64,000 nt of DNA from an uncultured Spirochaetaceae bacterium. GTDB taxonomy: Bacteria > Spirochaetota > Spirochaetia > Treponematales > Treponemataceae. Under the pieces are notes generated by a model. The model ran no database searches, was not told the DNA's origin, and saw only the letters and a program-made list of their open reading frames with translations. The stretch covers positions 123,578 through 187,577 of the forward strand of contig CADBBB010000005.1 of assembly GCA_902792795.1 (NCBI GenBank), read 5' to 3'. A program made the translations under genes and the position numbers. The stretch's first letter is position 1, and the number at the start of each line of letters is the position of its first letter. Shown one piece after another: positions 24,165 to 33,244 of this stretch.

Positions 24165-25292
24165 ATGAAAAATTTGGCAAAAACTACAATGGCAGCCGCC
24201 GTTTTTTTTGCGGCCGCAAATATATTCGCCCTGCCCGGCGCGCAGGCCGACATTCCCGACGCCAGCGGAGAATATGTTTATTACCGCGACTATTCATTTA
24301 ACCGCGAAAGCTACATCGGCTTTCTTTTCTACGACGAACAGACTTACGAAGCGCGCTGGTTCGCCCCAGCCACAGAAAATTTAGCGGAAAAGAACATCGA
24401 CATTTTGTTTTCTGTAGAGCAAAAAAACGGCCGCTTGGATTTGACGGGGGAACGCTTTGTGGCGCCGCCCGCGCAGGAAGACGTTGAAGTTGTAAACTAC
24501 ATTCACGACTTGATTTACGAACTGAGCGGCCGCCGCGCCAAATTGCAAAAAAGCCTTTTGGTCGATTACGAAAAAAACAAGCTGCCCTTCATGCAAGCGG
24601 GAATCGCCGAGGCGGCCAGCTACGAACAGTTTGGCGGCCCGGTTCAAATGCTTTACGACGCGGCCGTTCCGATTTTCAATCTAAAGAAAATTGTGGATTA
24701 CACAGGACGCGACGTTTTTGTCGTCGTCACAATCGGAAAGATTGAAAGCTCCAAGGACAAGACTTTCGCGGAATTTGTTCCGCCGATAAAGAACGCCGCA
24801 AAACGGGAATCGTTCCAAATCAAGAGCGCAAAAAAAGAGACGCTTTCCAGCCGCGTTGAAATTGGAAAAAACTCGGCGCTTGTTCAAAGCGTCCAAGCCG
24901 ACAAAAACTGGTCGCTAGCCGGCCAAAACGTCTGGACGCTGGACGACAGCGCGATTGTGTCAATGCAAACGATGGGCCTGCCGGAAGGGGACGCCCTTGG
25001 CCAACAAAAAACCGCCGCCCGCTTTTTGCGCTTTTTCGCTTCAAGCAAAAACGGAGTCTACTGCGATTGGAACGCGCTGGACATCCACGCGGGCGGCTCG
25101 ACAGTAAAAATCAGCGCGCGAACTTACAATCCAAAGACAAAGAAAATAATCACCGACATCAAGACTGTCCGCGCCGCCGCCCCAAACCTTTGCGGCTGTC
25201 TTTCGCTCGCAGTCTACACCGACGACTACCAAGCCAATCGCGGCTACTTTGACAGGATTGCCAAAAGCTACCTCTGCAAGATGGAGCAATAG
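24165..25292 (+). CDS. Secreted protein of unknown function
   Basis: 375 residues. The N-terminus (MKNLAKTTMAAAVFFAAANI then FALPGAQA) is a signal peptide, with cleavage likely after AQA. No lipobox Cys. The mature part begins DIPDASGEYVYYRDYSF and has mixed strand/helix character with many aromatic residues; I recognise no enzyme motif. Parts such as YIGFLFYDEQTYEARWF suggest a beta-rich envelope protein. It has no ribosome binding site and a promoter that ends six bases before the ATG. It is followed by a terminator and a convergent gene. Function not assigned. Confidence 0.8.
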   Translation: MKNLAKTTMAAAVFFAAANIFALPGAQADIPDASGEYVYYRDYSFNRESYIGFLFYDEQTYEARWFAPATENLAEKNIDILFSVEQKNGRLDLTGERFVAPPAQEDVEVVNYIHDLIYELSGRRAKLQKSLLVDYEKNKLPFMQAGIAEAASYEQFGGPVQMLYDAAVPIFNLKKIVDYTGRDVFVVVTIGKIESSKDKTFAEFVPPIKNAAKRESFQIKSAKKETLSSRVEIGKNSALVQSVQADKNWSLAGQNVWTLDDSAIVSMQTMGLPEGDALGQQKTAARFLRFFASSKNGVYCDWNALDIHAGGSTVKISARTYNPKTKKIITDIKTVRAAAPNLCGCLSLAVYTDDYQANRGYFDRIAKSYLCKMEQ

Positions 25293-25339
25293 GAACGGTC
25301 AAGGCGCGCTTCGCTCAAGGCCTTGACACGTTCCTTTTG
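25291..25339 (+). terminator. Terminator between convergent genes
   Basis: AGGAACG-GTCAAGG at 25291-25304 pairs with CCTTGAC-A-CGTTCCT at 25321-25335, ending CCTTTT. It overlaps the stop codon of the secreted protein gene. A second hairpin, GCGGCGCGAA/TTCGCGCCGC, lies at 25340-25364 over the stop of the convergent gene. Confidence 0.55.
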
Positions 25340-25348
25340 CGGCGCGAA

Positions 25349-27454
25349 TCAAATTTTCGCGCCGCAATCCCAGAGCAAAATCTTGTTGACGCCTTCCTTT
25401 AGTTGCGCGAAGGGGCCGGGAAGATTTTGCGCCGAGCGGGAGGCTCCCAAAAAGTCCTTGTCAAAGACTATGTCGTTTCCGTCGGGGCCGTCAAAGCGCG
25501 CTTGGCTTATGCGCGTCATTCCCAAATCTTTTGTGGCCACCACGGCGGCGCGGGCGGACAAAAGATTTTTGTCGGCGGCAAACTGGATGTAAGTCTTTTT
25601 TCCTTCAACGACAATTTTAACGCCGGGATTTTTTTCGCTGGCGGTGAATGATTTTTCGCCGTCGTACTTTTTGGCGCCGCCGGCGTAATGGTTGCTCTTT
25701 ACGCAAACCGCTTGCATAACGCGCATGAAAACGTCATGGTCGCCGTCGCCCGCTTTTGCGACGTTGGCCTTGAATTTTTCAAAACTCGGCGCGCTTGGGG
25801 CCGTGGTGAATTCCGAAGTGGAAAAAAGCGCCTTTATCGCCTTGAATGCTGCGGCGTACTTTTCTTGGTTGGCCTTGGTCGGGTTGTCCATAAAGTCGTG
25901 GAGCCAAGAGCCCATCGAAGTCAAGAACAAGTTTTGGTTGTAAGTGTTGGTTCCGTCCAAAGACTGCTCGGTCCACGCCTTGCTTCCGCCAACAAAAATG
26001 TTTTGCATCACGCGGTCGTCGCCGCTAAAAATGAGAGCCGTTCCCAAAACGTCCGTGGAGTGCGGAAAGTGGTAGGGCGTTGCGCGGTCCATCACTTGCT
26101 CGCGGCGGGTTGTTCCCAAGCACAAGTTGTGGATGTAGGCGCCGCCCTGCGAGATGTTGTCAAAGTTGTAATCGCTCGCGAAGATGTTGTTGTCCACGAC
26201 GTAGGGGCCGTGCGAAACCTCCACCATCAAGTCGCGGTCGTTGGCGTAGTACAAATTGCTTGAGATTCGCGTTCCCTGCGTTTCCCAGTCGAGCCAGGTT
26301 CCCAAAGTGCAGTTGTGTATGTTGTTGTTTTTAATCTGAACGTCGATGGCCGCGTGCAATTTTATTCCGCCAATTTCGTAGCCAAAAAATTCGTGCTTGA
26401 CCGCGATGTTGTAAATGTGGTTGCGTTCAATCTTGCTGAAGGCGCAGCCCAAGTGGCCCACGATTCCGTTTTGGCCGCAGTCGTAAATCACGTTGTCGCG
26501 CACGATGTGGCTTCCGATTTTTTCTTTGCTCCAGCCCGCCTTTAGAGCGCGGAACACAGCTTCCATTTGGAATTGGTAGCCAGGCTTTTCGCGGAACTTT
26601 GTACAATCGTTGTCGCCGGTCGAGCCTTCCTTTCCCAATGTAATCGCGGAACACTTCGCGTCGTGAATGACGCAGTTTTGGATGACCCAGCCCTTTGCCC
26701 AGCGGGGTCCGACCATTCCGGGTTGGTCTGCCGTAGGCGGCGCCCAAGGAGTGGCGGCCTGGCAAATTTCAAAGCCGTCGATTGTGATATAGTCCAAGCC
26801 GAGCTTGTCGGGATAGAAGCAACTTTGGCGGACGCTTATTTCCACCAATTCCTTGTTAGGATCCTTGTCCTGAAAGTTCGCGTAAATCGTCGTCTCCGTG
26901 TCGCGGACTTGCGCGAACCATTGGTAAACTGTTTGTTCCGGCTCAAGAATCTTTTCCTTGCGCTTTGTCCACGGCGGATTGAAGCCGCTCGTCCGCTTTT
27001 TGGCCGCGCGCGCCTCTTCCAAGGACATCGCTTCGTACATCGACTTTCCGTTTAAATAAACGTCTCCAAGGTGAACCGGCTTTTTAAGCGGCCATACGAC
27101 CCAGTCGCCCCATACGGGTTTTGCGAATGGGTTCACGCCGTTTCCGCCGCCCTTTGTCCATATCGTGTTGGGAACGGTGACAACCCAAAGCGAACCGGCC
27201 TCTTTTTTCCAGCCCGAAATTTTTTCAGAGCCCTTTATTATCGGACGCTCGCCCTTGGCCGCGCGGTAGACAATCGGGCAGTCCGGGCCGCGTCCGCCGT
27301 TTTGCGGCCTGACCCATTCGCGGTATGTTCCGCCAAAGACCGTTACTATGTCTCCGGCGACCGCCACGCTCGCGGCCTTTGATATTGTTTTAAACGGCGC
27401 TTTTGCCGTTCCGTCGTTAAAGTCCGAACCATTTGTTTTTACAAAATATTCCAT
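25349..27454 (-). CDS. Right-handed parallel beta-helix repeat protein
   Basis: 701 residues. The start MEYFVKTNGSDFNDGTAKAP followed by FKTISKAASVAVAGDIVTVF is the opening of the DUF1565/pectate-lyase-like beta-helix family (x-GSDxNDGT-x-PFKTIxKA). Middle coils are visible in GWVIQNCVIHDAKCSAITLG, IVRDNVIYDCGQNGIVGHLG, IERNHIYNIA and ISSNLYYANDRDLMVEVSHG. Such proteins are usually polysaccharide lyases, epimerases or glycosidases. No signal peptide is seen, so it may be cytoplasmic. A TAAAAT box lies six bases before the ATG. Substrate unknown; catalytic residues not identified. Confidence 0.87.
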   Translation of the reverse strand: MEYFVKTNGSDFNDGTAKAPFKTISKAASVAVAGDIVTVFGGTYREWVRPQNGGRGPDCPIVYRAAKGERPIIKGSEKISGWKKEAGSLWVVTVPNTIWTKGGGNGVNPFAKPVWGDWVVWPLKKPVHLGDVYLNGKSMYEAMSLEEARAAKKRTSGFNPPWTKRKEKILEPEQTVYQWFAQVRDTETTIYANFQDKDPNKELVEISVRQSCFYPDKLGLDYITIDGFEICQAATPWAPPTADQPGMVGPRWAKGWVIQNCVIHDAKCSAITLGKEGSTGDNDCTKFREKPGYQFQMEAVFRALKAGWSKEKIGSHIVRDNVIYDCGQNGIVGHLGCAFSKIERNHIYNIAVKHEFFGYEIGGIKLHAAIDVQIKNNNIHNCTLGTWLDWETQGTRISSNLYYANDRDLMVEVSHGPYVVDNNIFASDYNFDNISQGGAYIHNLCLGTTRREQVMDRATPYHFPHSTDVLGTALIFSGDDRVMQNIFVGGSKAWTEQSLDGTNTYNQNLFLTSMGSWLHDFMDNPTKANQEKYAAAFKAIKALFSTSEFTTAPSAPSFEKFKANVAKAGDGDHDVFMRVMQAVCVKSNHYAGGAKKYDGEKSFTASEKNPGVKIVVEGKKTYIQFAADKNLLSARAAVVATKDLGMTRISQARFDGPDGNDIVFDKDFLGASRSAQNLPGPFAQLKEGVNKILLWDCGAKI

Positions 27455-27480
27455 AGATTTATTTTAGCGCTCCTTTAGCC

Positions 27481-29436
27481 TTATTTTTGCGCGAACCGTT
27501 CTTCAATTTTAAATTCGCCGTTTTGTATTTTTTCCAAAAATTCATTCTTGGGCATTGGCTTTCCGAACAAAAAGCCCTGCAAGCGCTGGCAACCGATGGA
27601 ACGCAAAAATTCATAGGCTTCCGAAGTTTCAACGCCTTCGGTCAAAGTTTGCATTCCAATTTTGTTGGCCAGCGACACTATGCTGGAAAGAATCGGACGG
27701 GTCTTTTGGTTCTCAGAAAATTTTGAAAGAAACTTCATGTCTATTTTCATCATGTCAAACGAAAAGTCTTTGAGCGCGTTCAAGCTGGAATATCCCGATC
27801 CAAAATCGTCAAGCCAAAGCGAAAAGCCCTGCGAGCGAAATTCTTTGATGGCGTCTTGAAGCTCGCGGTCAGAATCCGTCAACGCGCTTTCCGTTATCTC
27901 AATGTGAATGTCGTCCCTCTTGATTTTGTACCGTTCCACAAGCGCGTTGATTTCTTGGACAAGATTTAAAAGTTCAAAATCAAGCCGTGAAAAATTTATC
28001 GACACCGGAACATAGGGCTGACTTTTTTCGTAAGCCTCGCTCAAGTCGCGGCAAACGCTTTCCATCACATACATGTCCAGCTTGTGAATCTGCCTATACT
28101 CTTCAAGCACCGGAATGAAGTCCGCCGGAGAAAGCGGACCGTATGTAGGATCACGCCATCGCGCCAAGGCTTCCGCCCCGCAAATCTTTCCAGAGTCCGC
28201 CCACACGACGGGTTGGTAATAAACTTGAATCCAGCCTTCCTTTAGCGCCAAATCGATGTTGTTGATAACATACTGCTTGCGCTTGAATTCCGTGTCCATG
28301 ACGGCGTTGTACTCAGCAATGTCGCAGCCAAAACGTTTTTTTACGGAAAGACAGGCGTAACGCGCGTGGTCGAGCGCGACACTGGGCGGAACGTAACGGT
28401 CGGTCGGCGCGTAGATTCCGCATTTAAGCCCAAGCTGAATCGTATTTTCCAATTCGATGACTTGCTTTCTAAAAAAGACCAACTTTTCTTCAAGGCCGTC
28501 CGCCTTTGCAAGCGCCACAAAATGGTCGTCCGAAAAGCGCGCCGTCAAATCGCCTTCAAAAATCGCCCGCATTATGTGGCCCACCGAGCGCAAAAAATTG
28601 TTTCCGCTCTTAAATCCGTATTTTTGGTTGTAGTTCTTAAAATTTTCTATGTCCATAAAGACAAAGCGCAGTTTGGAAATGTCAGTCTTCACGTCGCCAA
28701 GAATTTCTATGGCCTGCCTTTGAAAAAAATTCAAATTGGGAAGAAGCGTCAATTCGTCTTCAAAAGACCTCTTTTTAAAATGGCTGTTCAGCTTTTCCAA
28801 ATTTTCGTCTTTTTGAGCCTCCATCTTGCGCTGATAGTGGATGTTTATTCCGGTCATCAAAAGCGTTATCCACAATGTAAAGGCATTCACTTTCATGCTG
28901 TATGTCAGCGGAACAAGCTTATTCTGAAAATAAAGGTAAAGCCCAAAGGTGAGCGTCAAAATGAAAAAATGGCTGACCGGGTTCCAAACAAAAAGGCAGA
29001 GGCAAAAAATTTCCATCGTCAAAAAGGCAAAGACTTTTCCGCTTGGGTCGTAGCTCGTGTAGGCGATGTAAAGGCCAAACGCAAGAGCCACCGCCGTAAA
29101 AAAGGCTCTAATCGCAAATCCAGTTTTTGGGCTTTTGATTTTTCCGCGCAAAAAAAGAAAAGCGTATATGAGCATCATTATGGCCGTGACAAGAAGGGTT
29201 ATGTAAGAAATGATGTGATTCAAGACCCAATGCGCGTCCCTGTAGCCGTCGCTGCTAATGGTTCCGGTTATGGCCGTGATCAACATCCAAATTTCCAGCG
29301 CGGCGACCATCGCCCCCACATACACGCTTGAGCGGACATTGGCCGTAAAAAGGTAATCCTTTACATAAGAACTGTATATAAGATTTGGAAAATGCTTTCT
29401 AAAAAATTCTTTTAAAATTACGCCAACTTTTCGCAT
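27481..29436 (-). CDS. Membrane GGDEF-like/EAL protein, predicted cyclic-di-GMP phosphodiesterase
   Basis: 651 residues from the ATG at 29436; an upstream in-frame start would overlap the neighbouring gene. Five or six transmembrane helices occupy about residues 20-200 (VYVGAMVAALEIWMLITAI, ISYITLLVTAIMMLIYAFLF and others). A degenerate GGDEF domain follows (ARFSDDHFVAL, SDDHF in place of GGDEF), so cyclase activity is unlikely. The C-terminal EAL domain keeps its catalytic set: AEALARW, VSINFSR, IEITESA, LDDFGSGYSS, MKIDMKFL, LTEGVET and LQGFLFGKPMP. The promoter ends nine bases before the ATG. Confidence 0.92.
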   Translation of the reverse strand: MRKVGVILKEFFRKHFPNLIYSSYVKDYLFTANVRSSVYVGAMVAALEIWMLITAITGTISSDGYRDAHWVLNHIISYITLLVTAIMMLIYAFLFLRGKIKSPKTGFAIRAFFTAVALAFGLYIAYTSYDPSGKVFAFLTMEIFCLCLFVWNPVSHFFILTLTFGLYLYFQNKLVPLTYSMKVNAFTLWITLLMTGINIHYQRKMEAQKDENLEKLNSHFKKRSFEDELTLLPNLNFFQRQAIEILGDVKTDISKLRFVFMDIENFKNYNQKYGFKSGNNFLRSVGHIMRAIFEGDLTARFSDDHFVALAKADGLEEKLVFFRKQVIELENTIQLGLKCGIYAPTDRYVPPSVALDHARYACLSVKKRFGCDIAEYNAVMDTEFKRKQYVINNIDLALKEGWIQVYYQPVVWADSGKICGAEALARWRDPTYGPLSPADFIPVLEEYRQIHKLDMYVMESVCRDLSEAYEKSQPYVPVSINFSRLDFELLNLVQEINALVERYKIKRDDIHIEITESALTDSDRELQDAIKEFRSQGFSLWLDDFGSGYSSLNALKDFSFDMMKIDMKFLSKFSENQKTRPILSSIVSLANKIGMQTLTEGVETSEAYEFLRSIGCQRLQGFLFGKPMPKNEFLEKIQNGEFKIEERFAQK

Positions 29437-29445
29437 GATAACATT

Positions 29446-29474
29446 ATTATACGCCCAAGATTTTAAAATAGCAA
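29446..29474 (-). promoter_or_regulatory. Promoter of the membrane EAL protein gene
   Basis: On the minus strand TTGCTA (29469-29474), 17 bp, TATAAT (29446-29451), then AATGTTATC and the ATG at 29436. Expected leader of two or three bases. Confidence 0.6.
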
Positions 29475-29482
29475 GTTTTTTT

Positions 29483-29905
29483 CTATTTCGTATTCGGCCA
29501 GTCAAAGTCTTCAAAGACAAGGCTTTCTCCGGCTTTGACCACAACTTGATATTCGTCTTCGTAAACTATTTCGCCCGGATAATTTGTGTAAACCATAAAA
29601 TATGGCTGCTTGTATCGTTCCAAAAGCCAAAGCAAGGGCTTTATCATTTTAATCATCGCTTGGGAATTTTCCGTCTTAAAATAGCAGATGACGTTTTCCT
29701 TGTTTTGGCATTGCGGCGGCCAGGGCAAAATTTCGGCAATCCAAGAATCTATTTCTTTAAAAAGCTCCTCGTCTTCATTGGCCATGACTCCGTCAACCGA
29801 CAATTTGCGGAGAATGCTGAAAATTCCTCTGGGCGCTTTTGTGTTGGCGGCAAACACTTTTCCTTGCAGCCGGCAATATTTAAAATCCGTTTTGGATTCG
29901 CTCAT
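29483..29905 (-). CDS. Hypothetical protein, 140 residues
   Basis: A cytoplasmic-looking protein with no signal peptide or membrane segment. It contains a Cys/Trp-rich middle (WIAEILPWPPQCQNKENVIC) and a strand-rich C-terminus (PYFMVYTNYPGEIVYEDEYQ). I do not recognise the family. It has its own promoter (CTGACA-18-TATAAT, eight bases before the ATG). Codon use and base composition match the neighbours, which supports it being a real gene. It lies upstream of the membrane EAL gene on the same strand, but that gene also has its own promoter. Confidence 0.75.
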   Translation of the reverse strand: MSESKTDFKYCRLQGKVFAANTKAPRGIFSILRKLSVDGVMANEDEELFKEIDSWIAEILPWPPQCQNKENVICYFKTENSQAMIKMIKPLLWLLERYKQPYFMVYTNYPGEIVYEDEYQVVVKAGESLVFEDFDWPNTK

Positions 29906-29913
29906 AGCAGTTC

Positions 29914-29943
29914 ATTATAGCGCGCTTTGCGGAATTTTGTCAG
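29914..29943 (-). promoter_or_regulatory. Promoter of the 140-residue hypothetical gene
   Basis: On the minus strand CTGACA (29938-29943), 18 bp, TATAAT (29914-29919) preceded by GCGC; eight bases to the ATG at 29905. Confidence 0.55.
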
Positions 29944-30048
29944 CCGATTTCCGCATGCGGACAACGCGCGCTTGTTCCGGTAAAATCGTTTGACAAAACG
30001 TTAGATGAATGATACCATTTTCCATTGAATTGTTTTTTGGAGAGAACT

Positions 30049-32397
30049 ATGAAATTGCCCGACATCGACGCTTTTTTCAAGAGATTTGCGGAGACGCAAA
30101 TTCGCAACAGATGGCTGATTTTAATCGCTTTCATAGCCATTGGCGCCGTATGCGCCGCCGGCCTTTCAAAAGTCACTTTTGAGTCAGACATAGCGATTTA
30201 CGGCTCTGACCAAGAGCAGCAAAGGGCCGAAGCGCGCTTCAACGAAATTTTTTCAAGCGACTCAATTTTGGTTTTGATAACCGCTGACGATGTTTTTGAC
30301 AAAAATGTCCTGGCGGCGGTTGACGAGCTTGGACGAAGGCTTGAGCGCGAAGTGCCGCAGGCGTTTTCGTCCTATTCGTTATTGACAGTTCCGGTTCCAA
30401 TCGGCGATGAATACGGAATAGAAATAGAAAATCCTTTTTACGGCCGCATTCCCGACGACGACGCGGAAATGCAAAGAATAAAATCGTTCTTTCTCAGCCG
30501 CGAGTCTTTGGTCAATGTCATAGTTTCGGACGACGCCAAAGAAACTTGGATCGCCCTTCCGCTTGAGCCGCTTAAAGACAATGAATTTAAGCGCGAGCGC
30601 GCCGCCCAAAAAATCATTATGGAAGAGGCGGAAAAATACGCGGGCGTGTGCTCGATGTATCCAATCGGCCCCTCGTACATTGACATGGAATCCGAGGACT
30701 ACGCCAAAAAGGAAGCGGCCGTCCGCGTGTCCATCGGCTTTGCCGTCATGCTCGTGGTCTTGATAGCGCTCGCGCGTTCCTTTGCCGGCGTGGCCTTTTC
30801 GCTTTTGGCCACAGTTCTTGGAATCGGAGCGGTGTTCGGGGTGTCTTCTTTCATAGGCGTTTCCATCAACACGGACGCGGTTTCGCTTCCGATTCTTTTG
30901 GGAATGGCGCTCTCAATCGGATATTCAATCCACATAATAAACTCGTTCAAACTTCACTTTAGGCGGACAGGAAAACGAAAGGAATCCGCGATTGCGGCCG
31001 TGACGGAAACAGGCTGGCCGATTTTGTTCACCGCCATAACGACCGTGGCCTCGCTCGCCTCCTTCTTGTTCTTTGGCGTGTCGCTTTTGCGCTGGGTTGG
31101 ATCCATTTCCGGCGCAGTCGTGTTGGCCGTTTACCTTTATGTCTTTGTCATGATTCCAATCGCGCTCAGCTTTGGAAAGGATTCGGTTCCGCAAGGCGAA
31201 AGCCCCGTTCAGTCCGCCACAAAGACGGACCTTGCCTTTGAAAAATTCGGCCGCTTCATCTCAAAAAAACGCCTGGCGGTTTCCATCATAAGCGCCATTG
31301 TCATCGCCGCCACGATTCCCGGAATCACGCGCATTTACATCAACATGGACATGTTTGAAATGCAGGGCCCCAAAGTTCCGCATGTGGCCAGAATGAAAAA
31401 AATGCTTTCCCACAAACTTGGAAGCATTTACAGCTACGACATCATGCTTGAATACGACAACCCCGACGCATTTAAAGAAGCGGACAAACTTCTGCTTCTT
31501 GACGAATACTGCAAGCGCATAGGCGGCTTGCGGCTTGTAAAAAAATCAAACGGAAAGCCGCGCGTGAGCTCCGCCTGCGACATGCTAAAAGAAATGAACC
31601 GAATGTTCAACAACGACGACCCTGAATGTTACAAAATAAACGAAGAGGAAGGAGTCGCCGCGCAAAACCTTGTTTTTTACGCCGACAACTTCGCGACATA
31701 CTTTGACGTTGACAACGACGACTTTGGAATGACAAGAATTCATGTCGAGCTTACAGGATATGACTCAAAGAAAACAATCAAAGACATAGCGGACATAAAG
31801 GCCATCGGCAGGGAACTTTTTCCTGACGCAAGAATTTTTGCGATTGGTAGGGTAATCGACTACGCCAGGACAAACGAAACCCTTGTGGTCGTGGAATTGA
31901 AGTCAATACTTCTTTCTTTCCTCATAATAGCCGTGATGATGATTGTAGTCTTCGCCAGCCTAAAGACCGGCCTCATCGCGATGGTTCCAAACGTCGCTCC
32001 GGTCCTTGTCCTTGCCTCTTTTATGGGTTACCTTGGAAAGCCTTTGGACATTCTTACCGTTACGGTGATGCCCTTGGTTTTGGGCCTTGCGGTTGACGAC
32101 ACGATTCACTTGACCAACCACATAAAGCATGAGTATGAAAAATCGGGCAGCTACGCGGACGCGACGGCGGTTTCCTTCCGTGAAATTGGAAAGACAATGT
32201 GCATGACCACGGTCATTCTTTGCGCCATGTTCGCCGTGTACTTGTTCAGCCCCTTGCGCTTTTTTGTCCATGTGGGACTTTTGTCCATCATCGGAATCGG
32301 AAGCGCCCTTGTCGCGGACTATACGCTTACGCCCGCGCTCATTTGTTTGGTAAAACCGTTTGGCAAGGAAAAGCCTTGCGACAAAACGGAAAAATAA
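30049..32397 (+). CDS. MMPL/HAE3-type RND exporter
   Basis: 782 residues from the ATG at 30049, preceded by TTTGGAGAGAACT. It is an RND-superfamily exporter of the MMPL/HAE3 type with two 6-helix halves, each having one large periplasmic loop: first helix RWLILIAFIAIGAVCAAGL, helices 2-6 at about 230-370 (ARSFAGVAFSLLATVLGIGA, SIGYSIHIINSFKLHF), and the second half from about 405. The second-half core VMPLVLGLAVDDTIHLTNHI carries the Asp pair of the proton relay. It heads an operon with a LolA-like carrier and an outer-membrane barrel, so it probably moves a lipid or lipoprotein-like substrate across the envelope. Confidence 0.92.
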   Translation: MKLPDIDAFFKRFAETQIRNRWLILIAFIAIGAVCAAGLSKVTFESDIAIYGSDQEQQRAEARFNEIFSSDSILVLITADDVFDKNVLAAVDELGRRLEREVPQAFSSYSLLTVPVPIGDEYGIEIENPFYGRIPDDDAEMQRIKSFFLSRESLVNVIVSDDAKETWIALPLEPLKDNEFKRERAAQKIIMEEAEKYAGVCSMYPIGPSYIDMESEDYAKKEAAVRVSIGFAVMLVVLIALARSFAGVAFSLLATVLGIGAVFGVSSFIGVSINTDAVSLPILLGMALSIGYSIHIINSFKLHFRRTGKRKESAIAAVTETGWPILFTAITTVASLASFLFFGVSLLRWVGSISGAVVLAVYLYVFVMIPIALSFGKDSVPQGESPVQSATKTDLAFEKFGRFISKKRLAVSIISAIVIAATIPGITRIYINMDMFEMQGPKVPHVARMKKMLSHKLGSIYSYDIMLEYDNPDAFKEADKLLLLDEYCKRIGGLRLVKKSNGKPRVSSACDMLKEMNRMFNNDDPECYKINEEEGVAAQNLVFYADNFATYFDVDNDDFGMTRIHVELTGYDSKKTIKDIADIKAIGRELFPDARIFAIGRVIDYARTNETLVVVELKSILLSFLIIAVMMIVVFASLKTGLIAMVPNVAPVLVLASFMGYLGKPLDILTVTVMPLVLGLAVDDTIHLTNHIKHEYEKSGSYADATAVSFREIGKTMCMTTVILCAMFAVYLFSPLRFFVHVGLLSIIGIGSALVADYTLTPALICLVKPFGKEKPCDKTEK

Positions 32398-32443
32398 ATT
32401 CGCGGCGCCAGATAGCCCCGCAAAAAACTTCAGGAGGTTTTTT

Positions 32444-33223
32444 ATGAAAAAAATAGCTGCTTTGGGCCTTGCCCTAATATTGCCGGCCTTGGCTTTTGGA
32501 ACCACCGGCTACGATGTGGCGAGCAAGTCTTACAATGTCGAAACGGGAAAGACGGCCTTCTTCAACGCCACCCTTACGCTTAAGACAAAAAAAGGCGCCA
32601 CTCGCGTCCGCGAAATTTCGCTCAGAAAAAAAGATTTCGGCGACTCCAAAAAAACGCTCATAACTTTTTCCGCGCCAAAAGACGTCGAAGGCGTAGCCTA
32701 TCTTTCGTTTGACTACAACGGAAAGTCCGCTTCTTCAAAGGAATCGGAAAGCTGGCTTTACATGCCCGCGATGAAAAAAGTCCGCCGCATAAACGGAAGC
32801 TCGCGACAAGACGACTTTATGGGCTCCGACTTCACTTACGAAGACATCGGCGACAGAGGCCTTGACAAAGACGACTTCAACCTCCTTGCCGAAGAAAGCG
32901 CGGAAGGCGTCGACTGCTACAAAGTTGAATGCCTCTCAAAGAACAAAGACGAAAAAGTTCCCCGCCGCGTGATTTGGTTCCGCAAGGACAACTACCTTTT
33001 GCAAAAGGCGGAATTTTATGACCAGCGCGGTGACTTGCAGCGCGTCTTGGTTTGCTCGGACATCAAGCAGGTCAACGGCATTTGGACCATTCAAAAAATG
33101 GTCATGACAAACGTCCAGACCGAGCACTCTTCCGTTATGGAACTGAAGGCTGTTCAATACAACCAAGATTTGCCGGACAACATTTTCACCGTTTCTTACA
33201 TTGAGCGCGGAACGGCAAGGTAG
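32444..33223 (+). CDS. LolA-like outer-membrane lipoprotein-sorting protein
   Basis: 259 residues from the ATG at 32444 with TCAGGAGGTTTTTT before it. Signal peptide MKKIAALGLALILPALAFG. The mature part is the single LolA/LppX-like half-barrel that carries lipids through the periplasm: LTLKTKKGATRVREISLRKK, KTLITFSAPKDVEGVAYLSF, ESWLYMPAMKKVRRINGSSR, SDFTYEDIGDR, and the closing QYNQDLPDNIFTVSYIER. It lies 46 bases after the MMPL exporter gene and before a barrel protein; this trio recurs in other bacteria and likely works as one export route. Confidence 0.92.
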   Translation: MKKIAALGLALILPALAFGTTGYDVASKSYNVETGKTAFFNATLTLKTKKGATRVREISLRKKDFGDSKKTLITFSAPKDVEGVAYLSFDYNGKSASSKESESWLYMPAMKKVRRINGSSRQDDFMGSDFTYEDIGDRGLDKDDFNLLAEESAEGVDCYKVECLSKNKDEKVPRRVIWFRKDNYLLQKAEFYDQRGDLQRVLVCSDIKQVNGIWTIQKMVMTNVQTEHSSVMELKAVQYNQDLPDNIFTVSYIERGTAR

Positions 33224-33244
33224 ACAAAAATGAAGGGAGAGAAA

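Noticed and set aside
29437..29544. A longer start for the membrane EAL protein
   Set aside because: It would overlap the upstream hypothetical gene by 62 bases and cross the TATAAT box.
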